Assembly: GCA_951640165.1 (NCBI GenBank)
Contig: OX621246.1
Coordinates: 6,287,001-6,351,000 of the forward strand
DNA: 64,000 nt
Direction: 5' to 3'
Origin: Pseudoips prasinana
Taxonomy: Eukaryota; Arthropoda; Insecta; Lepidoptera; Nolidae
In this document: piece by piece, positions 19,372 through 29,225 of the stretch
Layout of the letters: each line of letters begins with the position of its first letter
Position numbering within the stretch: the first letter of the stretch is position 1
Position numbers and translations under genes: made by a program
Notes under the pieces: generated by a model
Seen by the model: the letters and a program-made list of their open reading frames with translations, nothing else
What the model was told of the DNA's origin: nothing
Databases searched by the model: none

Positions 19372-19915
19372 TTATAAATAAACAATAAAAATAATAAGTG
19401 GCATTATAAGAGATTATTAATAGAAACTAAATTAAATGAACACAAGAAAAGATTTAATGAATCTAACGCTATGTTCGTGGAGGTATGAAATCAAATGATT
19501 AAATTTCCTATTATCTTTAATCTTCTACGTGATTTAGTTCGAGTTTAAACTCAAGAGTGTCGTAAAGGCGACTTAAGGATTATGGGAGTAATAATTTTCA
19601 AATTAACACGTTCATGTTTACAGCATATTGATTTATACGGCTAACAGTTGGGTGTACACCTGAGATCGAATGTATGTAGAAATCTTAATTATTATTAATT
19701 TTTATTATATAACTTGACAATTATTAAATTTGACATATATTTCTTAATTAATTTATTGACATTGTGTTATGTAATTATTGTTTTAATTTTGTGTTAATTA
19801 TTGTATGCCCAAAGGGCGGGACATGGCTGATCTTAAAATTGTTCAACATCTGTATTTTGTACCTACCTATGATCCACGATAAAGTATCTGAATCTGAATA
19901 TTTATTAAACGAATT
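19372..19915. other. No gene; small repeat fragment
   Basis: 19548-19592 ('gagtgtcgtaaaggcgactt') resembles part of the 2455-2600 repeat. The rest is AT-rich without signal. Confidence 0.4.
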
Positions 19916-19919
19916 CAAA

Positions 19920-20035
19920 ACTGGCCTGGTAGTCTAGACGTTAGTGGCTGGACTGCTAAGCCAGAGATCGTTGGTTCGATCCCCACATAGAACAAATCTT
20001 TGTGTTATGAACACCTTTATCTGTTGAATACTTCT
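19920..20035 (+). mobile_element. SINE-B head
   Basis: A box-like 'tggtagtctagacgttagtgg' (landmark) and B box 'tggttcgatccccac', followed by 'agaacaaatctttgtgt'. It is cut off near the Helitron pair at 20062. Confidence 0.65.
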
Positions 20036-20061
20036 TAAAATCATAGTTTTTATAATCACAA

Positions 20062-20395
20062 TCACACTAATATTATAAAGGCGAAAGTTTGTGAGCGTGT
20101 ATGTTTGTTACTTCTTCACGGCTAAACGGCTGGAGCCATTTTTATAAAATTTGGTATGGAGTTAGCTGACACCCTGGATTAACACATAGGATATAATTTA
20201 TAAAGTTAAAAAGTTTAGCTGGTAATTTTATAAAGGCGAAAGTTTGGGAGTGTGCGTGTTTGTTACTCTTTCACGCAAAAACTACCGAACGGATTTTAAT
20301 GAAACTTTGTAGTAATATAGCTTATATATTCTAATAACACATGGGTAGGTTATAATTTATAAAGTATTACGCGAGTAACACTGCGGGGCACATAG
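20062..20395 (+). mobile_element. Two Helitrons in tandem (Lep1-like)
   Basis: The first begins A|TCACACTAATATTATAAAG at 20062. A second head, 'attttataaaggcgaaag', starts near 20225 before the first has reached a CTAG end. The pair ends 'gcggggcacatag' near 20395, with the terminal CTAG mutated. Head-to-tail Helitrons are a known outcome of rolling-circle transposition. Confidence 0.75.
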
Positions 20396-20519
20396 TTAGA
20401 TAGTTTACTATGATTTCAGTTATTACTTTTAGTATTTTAAACTGAACAAGTTTCAGTTAAAAACGTCCTAAATGCGTTAAGAAAATATTGAAAGGATTCT
20501 ATAAATTTGAGTCTGAGAA

Positions 20520-20600
20520 CCACGCGGTGGCGGAGCGGTTAACGTGCATGGGGGCGGATACCCCGTGAGTCGTGAGTTCGTTTCCCACCCGCACTTTAAT
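20520..20600 (+). mobile_element. tRNA-like head of an unassigned SINE
   Basis: 'ggtggcggagcggttaacg' fits an A box and 'gtgagttcgtttcccacc' a B box, but the body does not match the other SINEs. It is probably not a working tRNA gene, because no paired acceptor stem is evident. Confidence 0.45.
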
Positions 20601-20637
20601 TTATACAATTCATTTTAAAAATATCAATAGGAATTGG

Positions 20638-20672
20638 AACACAGAACAAATATTGAATATTTGTTCTGTGTT
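20638..20672. repeat. Short perfect palindrome (16-bp arms)
   Basis: Arms 20638-20653 and 20657-20672 (aacacagaacaaatat) with a 3-nt loop. Confidence 0.9.
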
Positions 20673-20974
20673 TGAGTATTTCGAACTAGTTTGCCTAGTT
20701 TTCGAATAAACGTCAGTAAGTTATTTGTTCCAAGATATTTATTATTAATTTTATTCTTAAAAGAAGAAGTTTATCAAGTAGTATGAGTAATTTTTAAATA
20801 GCTATGGAATGTTTTCGGAACTTGCTATAATTCCAAAAAGAAATGCCAATAGAAATGAGTGAATACGTACTTCTAAGATTTGATTATATTTATATTGAAG
20901 ATAAAGACAGATGACACTTGGTGCCTACTGTAAATATTTCTCCGTATATTTTTGCTATTGAGGAATAGAAGGTT
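20673..20974. other. No recognisable gene
   Basis: AT-rich, no signal. Confidence 0.4.
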
Positions 20975-21085
20975 TACCCGTGTTTGTACACATACTTTTG
21001 GAACATGTCCCGTGCAGATGGCTAATTTCCATAGATAGTTGACTGGCCGCTAGGGCTGAAATTAAACTAGGAGGACATTATGAAA
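20975..21085 (+). mobile_element. SINE-C 3' end
   Basis: 'cccgtgcagatggctaat' and 'actggccgctagg' then 'aggaggacattatg' form the 3' end of SINE-C. The head is absent. Confidence 0.6.
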
Positions 21086-21121
21086 TTATAATAAATGCGT
21101 TTTGGTTGAAACTTAAGTCAG

Positions 21122-21350
21122 TTGACTACACCTGTGGCACAGCGGTTAAGACAGTCGCCTCGCCACTTCGTGTCCCGGGTTTGAATCCCGCGCAGGACAG
21201 TTTTTGGACAGACAATTATTTCCGTAACCCATAAATAGTTGTTCTGATTCTGGATGTATGTTGTGTCCATCAATTATATGTTTGTAAAGTACCCCGCGAT
21301 ACAGGGCTAATTTCACTAGTGAGAGCGTTGTTTAATATTTAAAAAAAAAG
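21122..21350 (+). mobile_element. SINE-D, full copy
   Basis: A box 'tgtggcacagcggttaag', B box 'gggtttgaatcccgc', body with 'aacccataaatagttgttc' and 'gtaccccgcgatacaggg', then a short A-rich tail. Clean tRNA-like head about 70 bp long. Confidence 0.75.
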
Positions 21351-21496
21351 TTGTATAATAGCACCTGCTGCATTGAATCCGCCAATGAACTCGGCAAAGA
21401 CAAGTTCACCAACCACTCCAAAAATGTATGAAGTCATCGTCGTAACGAATAATTTCCTGTTTTAATCAGTGGTCATGTGTAACGCGATAACTGAAG
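21351..21496. other. Short spacer without a feature
   Basis: No ORF or repeat is recognised. Confidence 0.3.
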
Positions 21497-21498
21497 TA

Positions 21499-21633
21499 CA
21501 GACGCCAGCACATCAAGCTACCCCAATCTGTCAAATTTCCCCAATTGAAAGTGAACCTTATGCTTTTGTGATAAAATTGAAAATCTAAAAAACAAATTTG
21601 ACAGAATGGTGTAGCTGGATGTGCTGGCGTCTG
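21499..21633. mobile_element. TA-flanked MITE, copy 2 (135 bp)
   Basis: The same element as 5905-6027, with TIRs beginning CAGACGCCAGCACATC and TA at both sides (21497-21498 and 21634-21635). It keeps 12 internal bp that copy 1 lacks ('aaagtgaacctt'). Confidence 0.85.
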
Positions 21634-21639
21634 TACGTT

Positions 21640-21960
21640 GCGGGCAAAAGGGTTGACTAATTAATGTGAGACGATGAACTTGGCTCGATAATGTTAATTG
21701 TGTTACGATTAAGCGGGTTACTGACTAAAGTCGGAGTGGATTAAATATTGGACTCAAGTCGCTTTCGGCAAAATGGCCCCAATTCTGATCTGCGACGGGC
21801 AGCTTCCAATTTGTAGTAGATTTAATTTTGAGGATCAAATGTTACCGCGTTTGTCGGCTTTAGCTCGAGTGACCAATGAGTATTTATAAGAGTAAACAGT
21901 AATACTAACACACAAAGGGCGATCTTATCGCTGGCGAATTATTCTATACAACTTACTAAA
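21640..21960. other. No recognisable gene
   Basis: Unique sequence, no signal. Confidence 0.4.
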
Positions 21961-21964
21961 CAAA

Positions 21965-22120
21965 TCACACTAATATTATAAAGGCGAAAAAATGAGAGTG
22001 TGCATGTTTGATACTTCTTCACGTCTAAACGGCCCGAGCGATTTTAATAAAATTTGGTATGGAGTTAGCTGACACCCCGGATTAATACATAGGCTATAAT
22101 TTATAAAATTTAACACGGGC
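21965..22120 (+). mobile_element. Helitron (Lep1-like), 3' truncated
   Basis: Starts A|TCACACTAATATTATAAAG and runs to 'aatttaacacgggc', then joins repeat S sequence without the terminal CTAG. Confidence 0.75.
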
Positions 22121-22190
22121 CATGTCAGAGGCCTATTAGGCGGCATGAACAAGTCAGACACTAGGGTAACCATTGCCGAGTAAGTAACGC
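22121..22190 (+). repeat. Repeat S, 3' fragment
   Basis: 'catgtcagaggcctattagg', 'cggcatgaacaag' and 'actagggtaaccattgcc' up to 'gagtaagtaa' match the S 3' end. Confidence 0.65.
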
Positions 22191-22344
22191 ATTATAAAAA
22201 TCGTGATTAACTTACCAGCTTTTGGTGCCAACTAACATTTTTCCATTGAAGAAATGTTCAATTAAAAAATTGTCCTTACGTCTGAAAGACACCGCGAGGA
22301 ACATATCATTGATATGTTGTCGCAGGCTTTGTGGAGAGTATAAT

Positions 22345-22517
22345 ATATATAATATCCTGGGACATTATTCACACACTGCCATCTGATCCCAAACTAAGCA
22401 GAGCTTTTACTATGGAAACAAGATAACTAGATAAACTAGATAACCACGCCAACGGCGTGGTTATCTAGTTTAGTGTGGTTTGACGGACCCGTTGCAACGG
22501 GTCCGTCAAACCACACT
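22345..22517 (-). mobile_element. SINE-A fragment ending in two adjacent hairpins
   Basis: SINE-A 3' module (22355-22430), then hairpin 1 (arms 22433-22450 and 22454-22471, loop AAC) and, directly after it, hairpin 2 (arms 22472-22494 and 22495-22517, no loop). The arms contain the SINE head words 'accacgcc' and 'gggtccgtc', so the hairpins are rearranged SINE-head sequence. Confidence 0.85.
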
Positions 22518-22689
22518 CGAGTTCTAACTATGGCCGATAATTTACTCAGGATTGTTTTCTATTGGCCATATCATCTACAAATTTCGCATAAGACATGCGG
22601 CTGAAGGCAAATAGAAGGTTGGTGGCAAAGTTTGCTACCTGAAGTTGATTGTGCCCAACAATGACACTTTTAATGCGGAGAATATTATA

Positions 22690-22885
22690 ATATAATAATG
22701 TCCTCCCGGCCGAATATGGGCCACGGCGGCCTGTCTCAATCTCAACTGCGCAGGACATATTGCATAAGTGTGTGCGCAAACACGAGGGCACTTTCTATGA
22801 TCCGGTGGGACGACTAGTGACACGACCGGAACGAGGCCAGGTACAGTACCGATGGCTTTACCTGCTCTCCGAGGCACGAGTGTGT
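22690..22885 (-). mobile_element. SINE-C, partial
   Basis: 'atgtcctcccggccgaatat' with 'ctgcgcaggacatat', 'cgacactagt'-type and 'ggctttacctgctctccgag' landmarks. Cut off near 22885; a further piece lies at 23160-23312. Confidence 0.65.
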
Positions 22886-23159
22886 ATTAACGAATAGCGA
22901 TATGTAGTAAAAATATAGCTAACATATAAAATTTCGATAATTAAACCTACACATGATCCTTGACAATAACTTAATTTAAGTTAGCTAAATGTCGTTACTA
23001 TTATAAAATAAATCTTATTGTAAATTATTTCCTACGATTCGTGTGATCTATATGAACCTAGAAATAATTATAAATTAAATATATATCACTACAAGCATGT
23101 TCTGACTATTTACAAGCCCTTTTTTAAAGTCTACGTGAATAGAAACCTTTTTTATTTTA
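22886..23159. other. AT-rich spacer
   Basis: No feature is supported. Confidence 0.35.
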
Positions 23160-23312
23160 TTTTATTTATTTAAAACGCCAACTCCCAGACTTAGGGCTGA
23201 TACTGAGAATTTTCTATTACGGAATAATTCCAAAATCACTTTTTGGCCCGACCCGGGATTTGAACCCAGGACCTGATTAACTGCGGTAGAACATGCTACC
23301 GCTAGACCAACG
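23160..23312 (-). mobile_element. SINE-C head region
   Basis: 'gggatttgaacccaggacct' (B-box side) and 'ctaccgctagaccaacg' (A-box side) on the minus strand, with 'aacgccaactcccag' from the body. Confidence 0.65.
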
Positions 23313-23659
23313 AAAAATACTCTAATATATTGAAAGCTGTAACATTTATCATTAGTTAACGGTTACAGATCATGTTCCAAACTCGTAAATGTCACTTTTC
23401 AATGAATTCACATTGAATCTTCACACGTTTACGATTTATTTCTCACGCTTTTTCTAAACATTGCGAAAATACACGTTACAATATTGTCACGCTTAGGATC
23501 AAGAAGCCAGTAAATTGAAAGTCAAGCTTTGTTCTGTGTCTATTTATGTTATTACTATTGAAATTTGTATTATGTTCTCAGCAATTTGTTTTGAGCAACG
23601 CACCTTTAAATCTTAGTAACTAATCTAAATTTAACTATTTGAATGGGCCGCATATGGCT
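23313..23659. other. No recognisable gene
   Basis: AT-rich sequence, no signal. Confidence 0.35.
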
Positions 23660-23667
23660 AGATTTAC

Positions 23668-24165
23668 CTTACCGGTCCGAAATTTGATTGAGGCGCTTAT
23701 TCCTAGATAGATGATCTTACCGGTCCGAAATTCGATTCAGACGCTTATTCCCAGATAGATGATCTTACCGGTCCGAAATTTGATTGAGGCGCTTATTCCC
23801 AGATAGATGATCTTACCGGTCCGAAATTTGATTGAGGCGCTTATTCCCAGATAGATGATCTTATCGATCCGAAATTTGATTGAGGCGCTTATTCCCAGAT
23901 AGATGATCTTACCGGTCCGAAATTTGATTGAGGCGCTTATTCCCAGATAGATGATCTTACCGGTCCAAAATTTGATTGAGGCGCTTATTCCCAGATAGAT
24001 GATCTTATCGGTCCGAAATTTGATTGAGGCGCTTATTCCCAGATAGATGATCTTACCGGTCCGAAACTTGATTGTGGCGCTTATGCCCAGAAAGATGATC
24101 TAACCGGTCCGAAATTTGATTTAGGCGCTCATTGCCCAGATGGATGCTCTTACCGGTCCGTAATT
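23668..24165 (+). repeat. 48-bp minisatellite, about 10 units
   Basis: The anchor ACCGG (ATCGG or ATCGA in two variant units) recurs at 23671, 23719, 23767, 23815, 23863, 23911, 23959, 24007, 24055, 24103 and 24152: a constant 48 bp, with 49 in the last step. The unit reads 'ccggtccgaaatttgattga' then 'ggcgcttattcccagatag'. The last unit runs straight into repeat S. It is not a CRISPR array, because there are no distinct spacers. Confidence 0.95.
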
Positions 24166-24330
24166 CATTGGCGAAGTTGAACACTTAGGTGCGGGTTCAC
24201 GTCATAGAGCCTCTCCGTACTTCGGAGGGCGCGTTAGGCTGTCAGTCCAGGTTTTTGTCTTTGAACAACAGTTGTTAAGCTTTGTTAGAGGTCTACTCAG
24301 GGATTTGAACAACTCTGTAACTAGGGTATG
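24150..24330 (+). repeat. Repeat S copy adjoining the minisatellite
   Basis: 'accggtccgtaattcattgg' 'cgaagttgaac' ... 'gttaagctttgttagagg' ... 'aacaactctgtaactagggt' follow the S order. The S 5' part is homologous to the minisatellite unit. Confidence 0.65.
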
Positions 24331-24376
24331 TACAGTATAGTATTATTCATATTTAAACAAGTATAAGTATATATTG

Positions 24377-24618
24377 AAGTTATACTTCTTTTGGCGCGAT
24401 GGAGAAAAATGATGAGAGTGAATTTTTACGATGCGCGCGCACACCGACACCAAAAAATTTAACAGCATGAAGTTAGTTCTAGGTGGTATGAAAATGTATG
24501 AGAGTGAATTTTTACGATGCGCGCGCATCGTAAAAATTCAAATAACAGCATGACGTTAGTTCAAGGTGGTATGAAAATTGATAACTATGTTCAAGTTGTA
24601 TATTAAGAAGTATAACTT
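24377..24618. mobile_element. Small inverted-repeat element with internal 86-bp duplication
   Basis: 14-bp TIRs (aagttatacttctt at 24377-24390 and its complement at 24605-24618). Inside, 'gagagtgaatttttacgatg' occurs at 24414 and 24500, 86 bp apart. The second copy ends in a perfect 36-bp palindrome (24505-24540). No ORF; MITE-like, superfamily unknown. Confidence 0.6.
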
Positions 24619-24724
24619 CTAACGCGTGTACATAAGTACACACAAGTTTTTTTTAATGTAACTTGTACATAACATTGTACATTGTATCCACACGATAGTA
24701 CACTTAGAACTACCGCCTTTTCCA

Positions 24725-24862
24725 TCTCACATTTCCTCGTCCACCCAACGATTGTCTGGAAGAGATCGTTATAAAGCGATAAGACCGCCGATTGTACCTG
24801 TTTTTTTTATTAAGATAATGTATTGTGTTTTCTGGTGCAATAAAATGTATTCTATCTATCTA
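24725..24862 (+). repeat. LINE 3' terminal fragment
   Basis: 'gattgtctggaagagatcg', 'gcgataagaccgcc', 'gtgcaataaaatgtattcta' and a (TCTA)n tail match the well-known 3' end of a lepidopteran non-LTR family with an AATAAA-like signal. No coding part remains. The overlapping 65-codon frame is incidental. Confidence 0.6.
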
Positions 24863-24864
24863 CC

Positions 24865-26320
24865 TAAACACTGCTCACTCGAGAAAAAAAGAAATAATTT
24901 AGAGGTTGAACTACTTCAGAAATATCTTCTTCGACTTTGTCCACGATGACTATAGATTTGAGTCCAGAAGGGAAATGAAATATTTGCCATTAAGCGTTAT
25001 CAAAATTAGACCATATTCTGATAGCCATAGTTGGTTTGGCCATATACCTAGATTAAGATAAAGGACACTTTTATACCAGAAAAATGTTGAATACAAAATT
25101 TCTAGTAAATAAAAAAATAAAATCTTTTTTCGACCATCCTAGAAGAATCTGGAAATCTAAGATAAAAAGTAGATATACTATGTGTTAATCCAGTGCAAAA
25201 ACTGCCTGGGTACGATATATAAGTAACATTTCGACGCAACCTAGAGGAAGTATAGTGGGATCTACGAAAAGCAGTCTGCTGATTATCTTTAAGCAAATTT
25301 ATAAACTTGTTGCGATCTTTATTGCCCGGCGAATTTACCTACCAGCTTAAAATAATCTGAAATAAATAAGAAAATATCTGACTCATACCTTTGCCTAACG
25401 TTGCCCGAATCTCATGGTCACCCGTCTGTTGCGATCATATTATTATGATGTGCAGAATTGATGTTGTCGTTATACATTGAAGTAGGCGGTCGGCAATCAC
25501 GGACTTGGACGAGATTAATATCTCGATTGATTTCTGCAATTAATAATAAGCAATCCACATGCATGGTGCTCCATCACTAAGAGCAATTTAATAGCTAGTT
25601 GAGGCGAAACACGTCACTTAAAATCGTAGTAAATCATACTACTTACGAAAATTTTCCTTACGTCACAAATGAATCATTTCGGGAAAATTACGCAATATTT
25701 AAAATGGCGTCAAAATTAAGAACAAACTGCATTGTAAAGCCAAAGAGTTCTATTTTCAAATGTCGTAATTAGTTTTTAAATATTGTTGATAAAAGCGACC
25801 ACTTCCGGTAATTTTTGGTGCGCCTGAATATGTATACACTATCTACGTTTAAAATAGTTTAACACGTTTACCGTCCAGTGATACCAACATGGTATCACGG
25901 GTGAGTGCATTCAAGATAGTTCGAAGTCGGAGTTTGATGCACACATTTAGGTACACTAATGCTAGTATCCTGAACACCTGAACACCTTTCATTTAATAAT
26001 TTTTGTGGATTATGTAACGACACGCCGGTGAGCCGACAATAAAGAAATACTTTTTATTGCCGGCGCAAGACAATTCTGGGCCTTGGTCGTGAAAACTTTT
26101 GTGAGGCCCCAGTTGCAAGCTGCGCGGGGCCTTGAACCGGATCAGTGCTATTCTGTTATCAAATAAAATATTTTATGTTAGAAGTGCCATTGCCAATTCT
26201 TACCAAGTACAAACTTATTGTTTCCGGCGAGGAGGCGCCTTGGCGCACTTTGCGAACTATTGAAATATCGATTATTTACAACTGTTTGTTATGTCGACCC
26301 GTATGTTCGAGCGGTGAAAA
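24865..26320. other. No recognisable gene
   Basis: Probably unique intronic or intergenic DNA. There is a weak inverted repeat around 'gccgacaataaa' at 26030-26065. No ORF shows similarity. Confidence 0.45.
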
Positions 26321-26322
26321 CT

Positions 26323-26530
26323 ATTTTTTTACAGGAATTCTCTCCCTCTTTCCCACCACTGCAACTCCTGTAAGCCAGGATTAACAGAGGCACATAAAAT
26401 GACACTGAGCGGTGAGGCTCAGGTATGTCCCAGGAAATCGCTTCAACAATCTTGGACAACACACCACAACGAATTTAATCTGACAGAAACATGTATAAAA
26501 AAAGTTGTTCCACTTTCCTCCAGAATAAAA
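26323..26530 (-). mobile_element. Old 3' fragment of the 9.2-kb R1-like LINE
   Basis: It matches the 3' UTR at 9205-9410: 'ccaccactgcaactcctgta', 'agccaggat', 'atgacactgagcggtgaggc', with scattered substitutions and a poly(T) at 26323-26330. 5'-truncated in the UTR, so it has no coding sequence. Confidence 0.8.
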
Positions 26531-26929
26531 TGTCATTAATTTGTTTAATGTGTCTACTGATTAGTTTCAGGGTCCCAGAGGTTGACTGTCTGTGCCTCGG
26601 ATAACACGTTAATCCAGCTGTACCGGTTTGTCGTGAGAACATCTGTGACATTCGTAGGTTCTAAGTAGATTGTTAGACTTTGATACCATTTTACTTATGG
26701 GTTCCAAGATCAAATGGTCGTTCATTCTGGTACCTATCGGCTAAGTGTGACTGGACCGGAACAGGAATGTTAAGAAAGAAGATTACAGAGTGTTGTAAAG
26801 AATCGAGCAAGTTGACTGGTGTATATATTTCCTGTCAGTAGGTCTATATTTCAGGCAGATAAATAATATTTTAACTGCCTAAAATATAGAATGTAAGTAT
26901 TACCGTTTTGACTCATGATGGATGATGGA
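26531..26929. other. No recognisable gene
   Basis: No repeat or ORF is supported. Confidence 0.4.
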
Positions 26930-27062
26930 TCTGGCACGATTGTATGAGGCACTGCCTGGCTAGTTAGGTAGTCGCTAGTACGCAGGTAGCGCTGCTGCCC
27001 GACTACCTGATGTATTCCTTAGTCGCCTTTTACGACACACACGTATGGTATGGGGTGGTTCT
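26930..27062 (-). repeat. Interspersed repeat, inverse of 2455-2600
   Basis: 'gcccgactacctgatgtatt' 'ccttagtcgccttttacgac' and 'ggtatggggtgg' are the reverse complement of the earlier copy. Confidence 0.6.
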
Positions 27063-27104
27063 GTTATTTTTCTGAGCACCAGACACCTCAAGAATAGCGG
27101 TAGT

Positions 27105-27422
27105 TTATTCAATAGTAGATAATGCTCCTGGACCCTGGAATCTAATCCCAGATTGGCTCAAAATGTGTTCTGTCAGGAAAAATCTCAGTAGCAGCCCAGA
27201 ATCAAGAAATGAGGGGTGTCATACCCCCGTTAAACAGTAAAGCCAGTTAAGCCTGTACCTGAGCTTTCTGCGGTCGTGTCAGCAAGACCCCCCCCCACCC
27301 TCCCGCCGCTTCATGAAAATGGGGGAATAAGAGTGCACCTGTGTTTCTGCAATTTAACATGTCTTAAGTAGATAGCTATTCTCCATTGAGACTCAAATTC
27401 AACCAGGAGAACATTATTATCA
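27105..27422 (+). mobile_element. SINE-C, degenerate
   Basis: A head remnant 'aatctaatcccagattgg', the middle 'gcggtcgtgtcagcaag', and the 3' end 'ctccattgagactcaaat' with 'aggagaacattattat'. It contains a C-rich run near 27290. Confidence 0.6.
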
Positions 27423-28009
27423 GGACTGCGAACATGTGAACCGGTCGAAACCAGTTTTGCGGCCCCCATTACATACCACGCAAGTACCAAATAAACAAAC
27501 AAAACTAATTTTAATAGCGCAGACAATTTTTTACCGAAAAAATACGAGTACCTACTTATACCTACGTCTAAAAACAGTAAAAACTCAATGAGTAGTGAGC
27601 ATCCAAAAAACTGTTAGTTCAAACCCAACGACCGAAACTTACTTAACACCAGAATTTTTACCGCGTTTTTTTCCCGCCATGATGTAAGCGGGGTCGTTGA
27701 CCCAACACCTGTTGCTTATGTTTTTTCTTTTTAATCATGAAGACTGGACATTCGTCTATTAAGCTCAGTTTTTGTTGCAAGCTCTTAGCTGATTATTATT
27801 GATTCGTGGAGTAAACGTAATGCGGTGATTTCTTCATAGATCGGAGATAAGGTTTGCTTGCATTACAAGTTTATATATAGAACGTTGTGCAATAACTTTT
27901 TTAATGAAAGCTAATTATGAAGAAGAACATTATTAGTAAGCCATTGCTCCATAATAGGAGTGGGAAAAAAAAATTGTATCCTACATTATTGCCGCTAATT
28001 CTGCACAAT
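27423..28009. other. No recognisable gene
   Basis: AT-rich, no support for the short frames here. Confidence 0.4.
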
Positions 28010-28770
28010 ACTGTCGATCCTCTTCGAGTCTTTTCTACCACTAAACTGGTGGTCGTAAGCAGATGTTCTCACCGGGCTATAAATGATTGGATAGGTAAAG
28101 CAACTGGGCTCGCGGCCAGTCCATAGATGGGTGCTGCCCATAAGATAAGTAAGTAAGTATACACTGCTGGCGATTCTCTCGGAGCGCGAGTCTTTTACAC
28201 TACTAAACTAGCGCTCATAGCGAGATGCTCTCACCGGTCTGTAAATAATTAGCGAGATTAAGCAACTAGGCTCGCTATCAGTTTATAGATGGGTGACCGC
28301 CAAAGTAGTTTAATTTCTGTGCGTAGTTCAGACGGCACGTTAACTGTCAGCCCCAGTTGTAGCCATTAGGTAACAGCCGTTAAGCCATGTCAGAGGATTA
28401 GAGCGCGGCTTGAACAACTATGACACTACGGTCACCGCTGCCCATACGATAAGTAAGTATACAATGCTAGCGGTGCTCTTCGAGTGTGAGTCTTTTACAC
28501 CACTAAATTGGCGCTCATAGGCAGACTTTCTCACCAGTTTGCAAGTGATTAGCGAGGTTAAGCAACGAAGCTCCGGGTCAGTCCATAGATGGGTGACCGC
28601 CAAATTGGTTTAATTTCCTAACGCCTTCGTGCTTTGGAAGGCACGTAAAGCTGTCGGGCCCGGTGTTAGCCGTTAGGCAACAGCTGTTAAGTCATGTCAG
28701 AAGCCTAATGGGCGGCTTGAACAATTCTGAGACTAGGTTAATCACTGTCCATACTATAAGTAAGTACCGC
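28010..28770 (+). repeat. Three repeat-S copies in tandem
   Basis: A truncated copy (about 28030-28160) and two fuller copies (about 28160-28460 and 28460-28765) all run in the same direction, each ending 'gataagtaagta' or 'ataagtaagta'. Each has 'gagtcttttacac', 'atgctctcaccgg'-type, 'tagatgggtgaccgccaaa' and 'gttaagccatgtcag' landmarks. Confidence 0.8.
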
Positions 28771-28814
28771 AAACTTAGTCAAATGTCATTCATTACATCT
28801 TGTTTGTCTTGTTT

Positions 28815-29135
28815 ACGGGGACAATACGTTTCACGCCGCAGGTCATGGGTTCGATTCCCACCCAGGACAGATATTAATTTGTGTGCATGAATATGTCTGT
28901 TTGTCCTGAATCTGGATGTGTAATTATTTATAAAAGTATATATTTATAAAACAAACGTTATTTATGTAATATCTGATATATTACATAAATAACGTTTGTT
29001 TTGTAAATATATACTTTTATAAATAATTTTATTTTATTTTATTATCTGGTTTCTACAGTACAAGCTCCGCTTATTAAGGAGCCAGATAACCGTGAGTGCA
29101 TGATGTCCCAGGATATTATTATTATTATAAGTAAG
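28815..29135 (+). mobile_element. SINE-A split by a 96-bp-arm palindrome
   Basis: B box 'gggttcgattcccacccagg', body to about 28923, then a palindrome (arms 28924-28971 and 28979-29026), then the SINE 3' module 'ctggtttctacagtacaagc' and an (ATT)n tail. The palindrome arm is itself the SINE body plus a new segment. Confidence 0.8.
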
Positions 29136-29225
29136 TAAAATTTTGCTGCCGGCTCTATTCTCCTCTGAATTAATATTTATTAGTAATTGTTTTTGTTTTA
29201 ATTTAAAATTAGTTTAACTTACTAA

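Noticed and set aside
23668..24165. CRISPR-like array
   Set aside because: The units are contiguous with no distinct spacers, and the setting is eukaryotic. It is a minisatellite.
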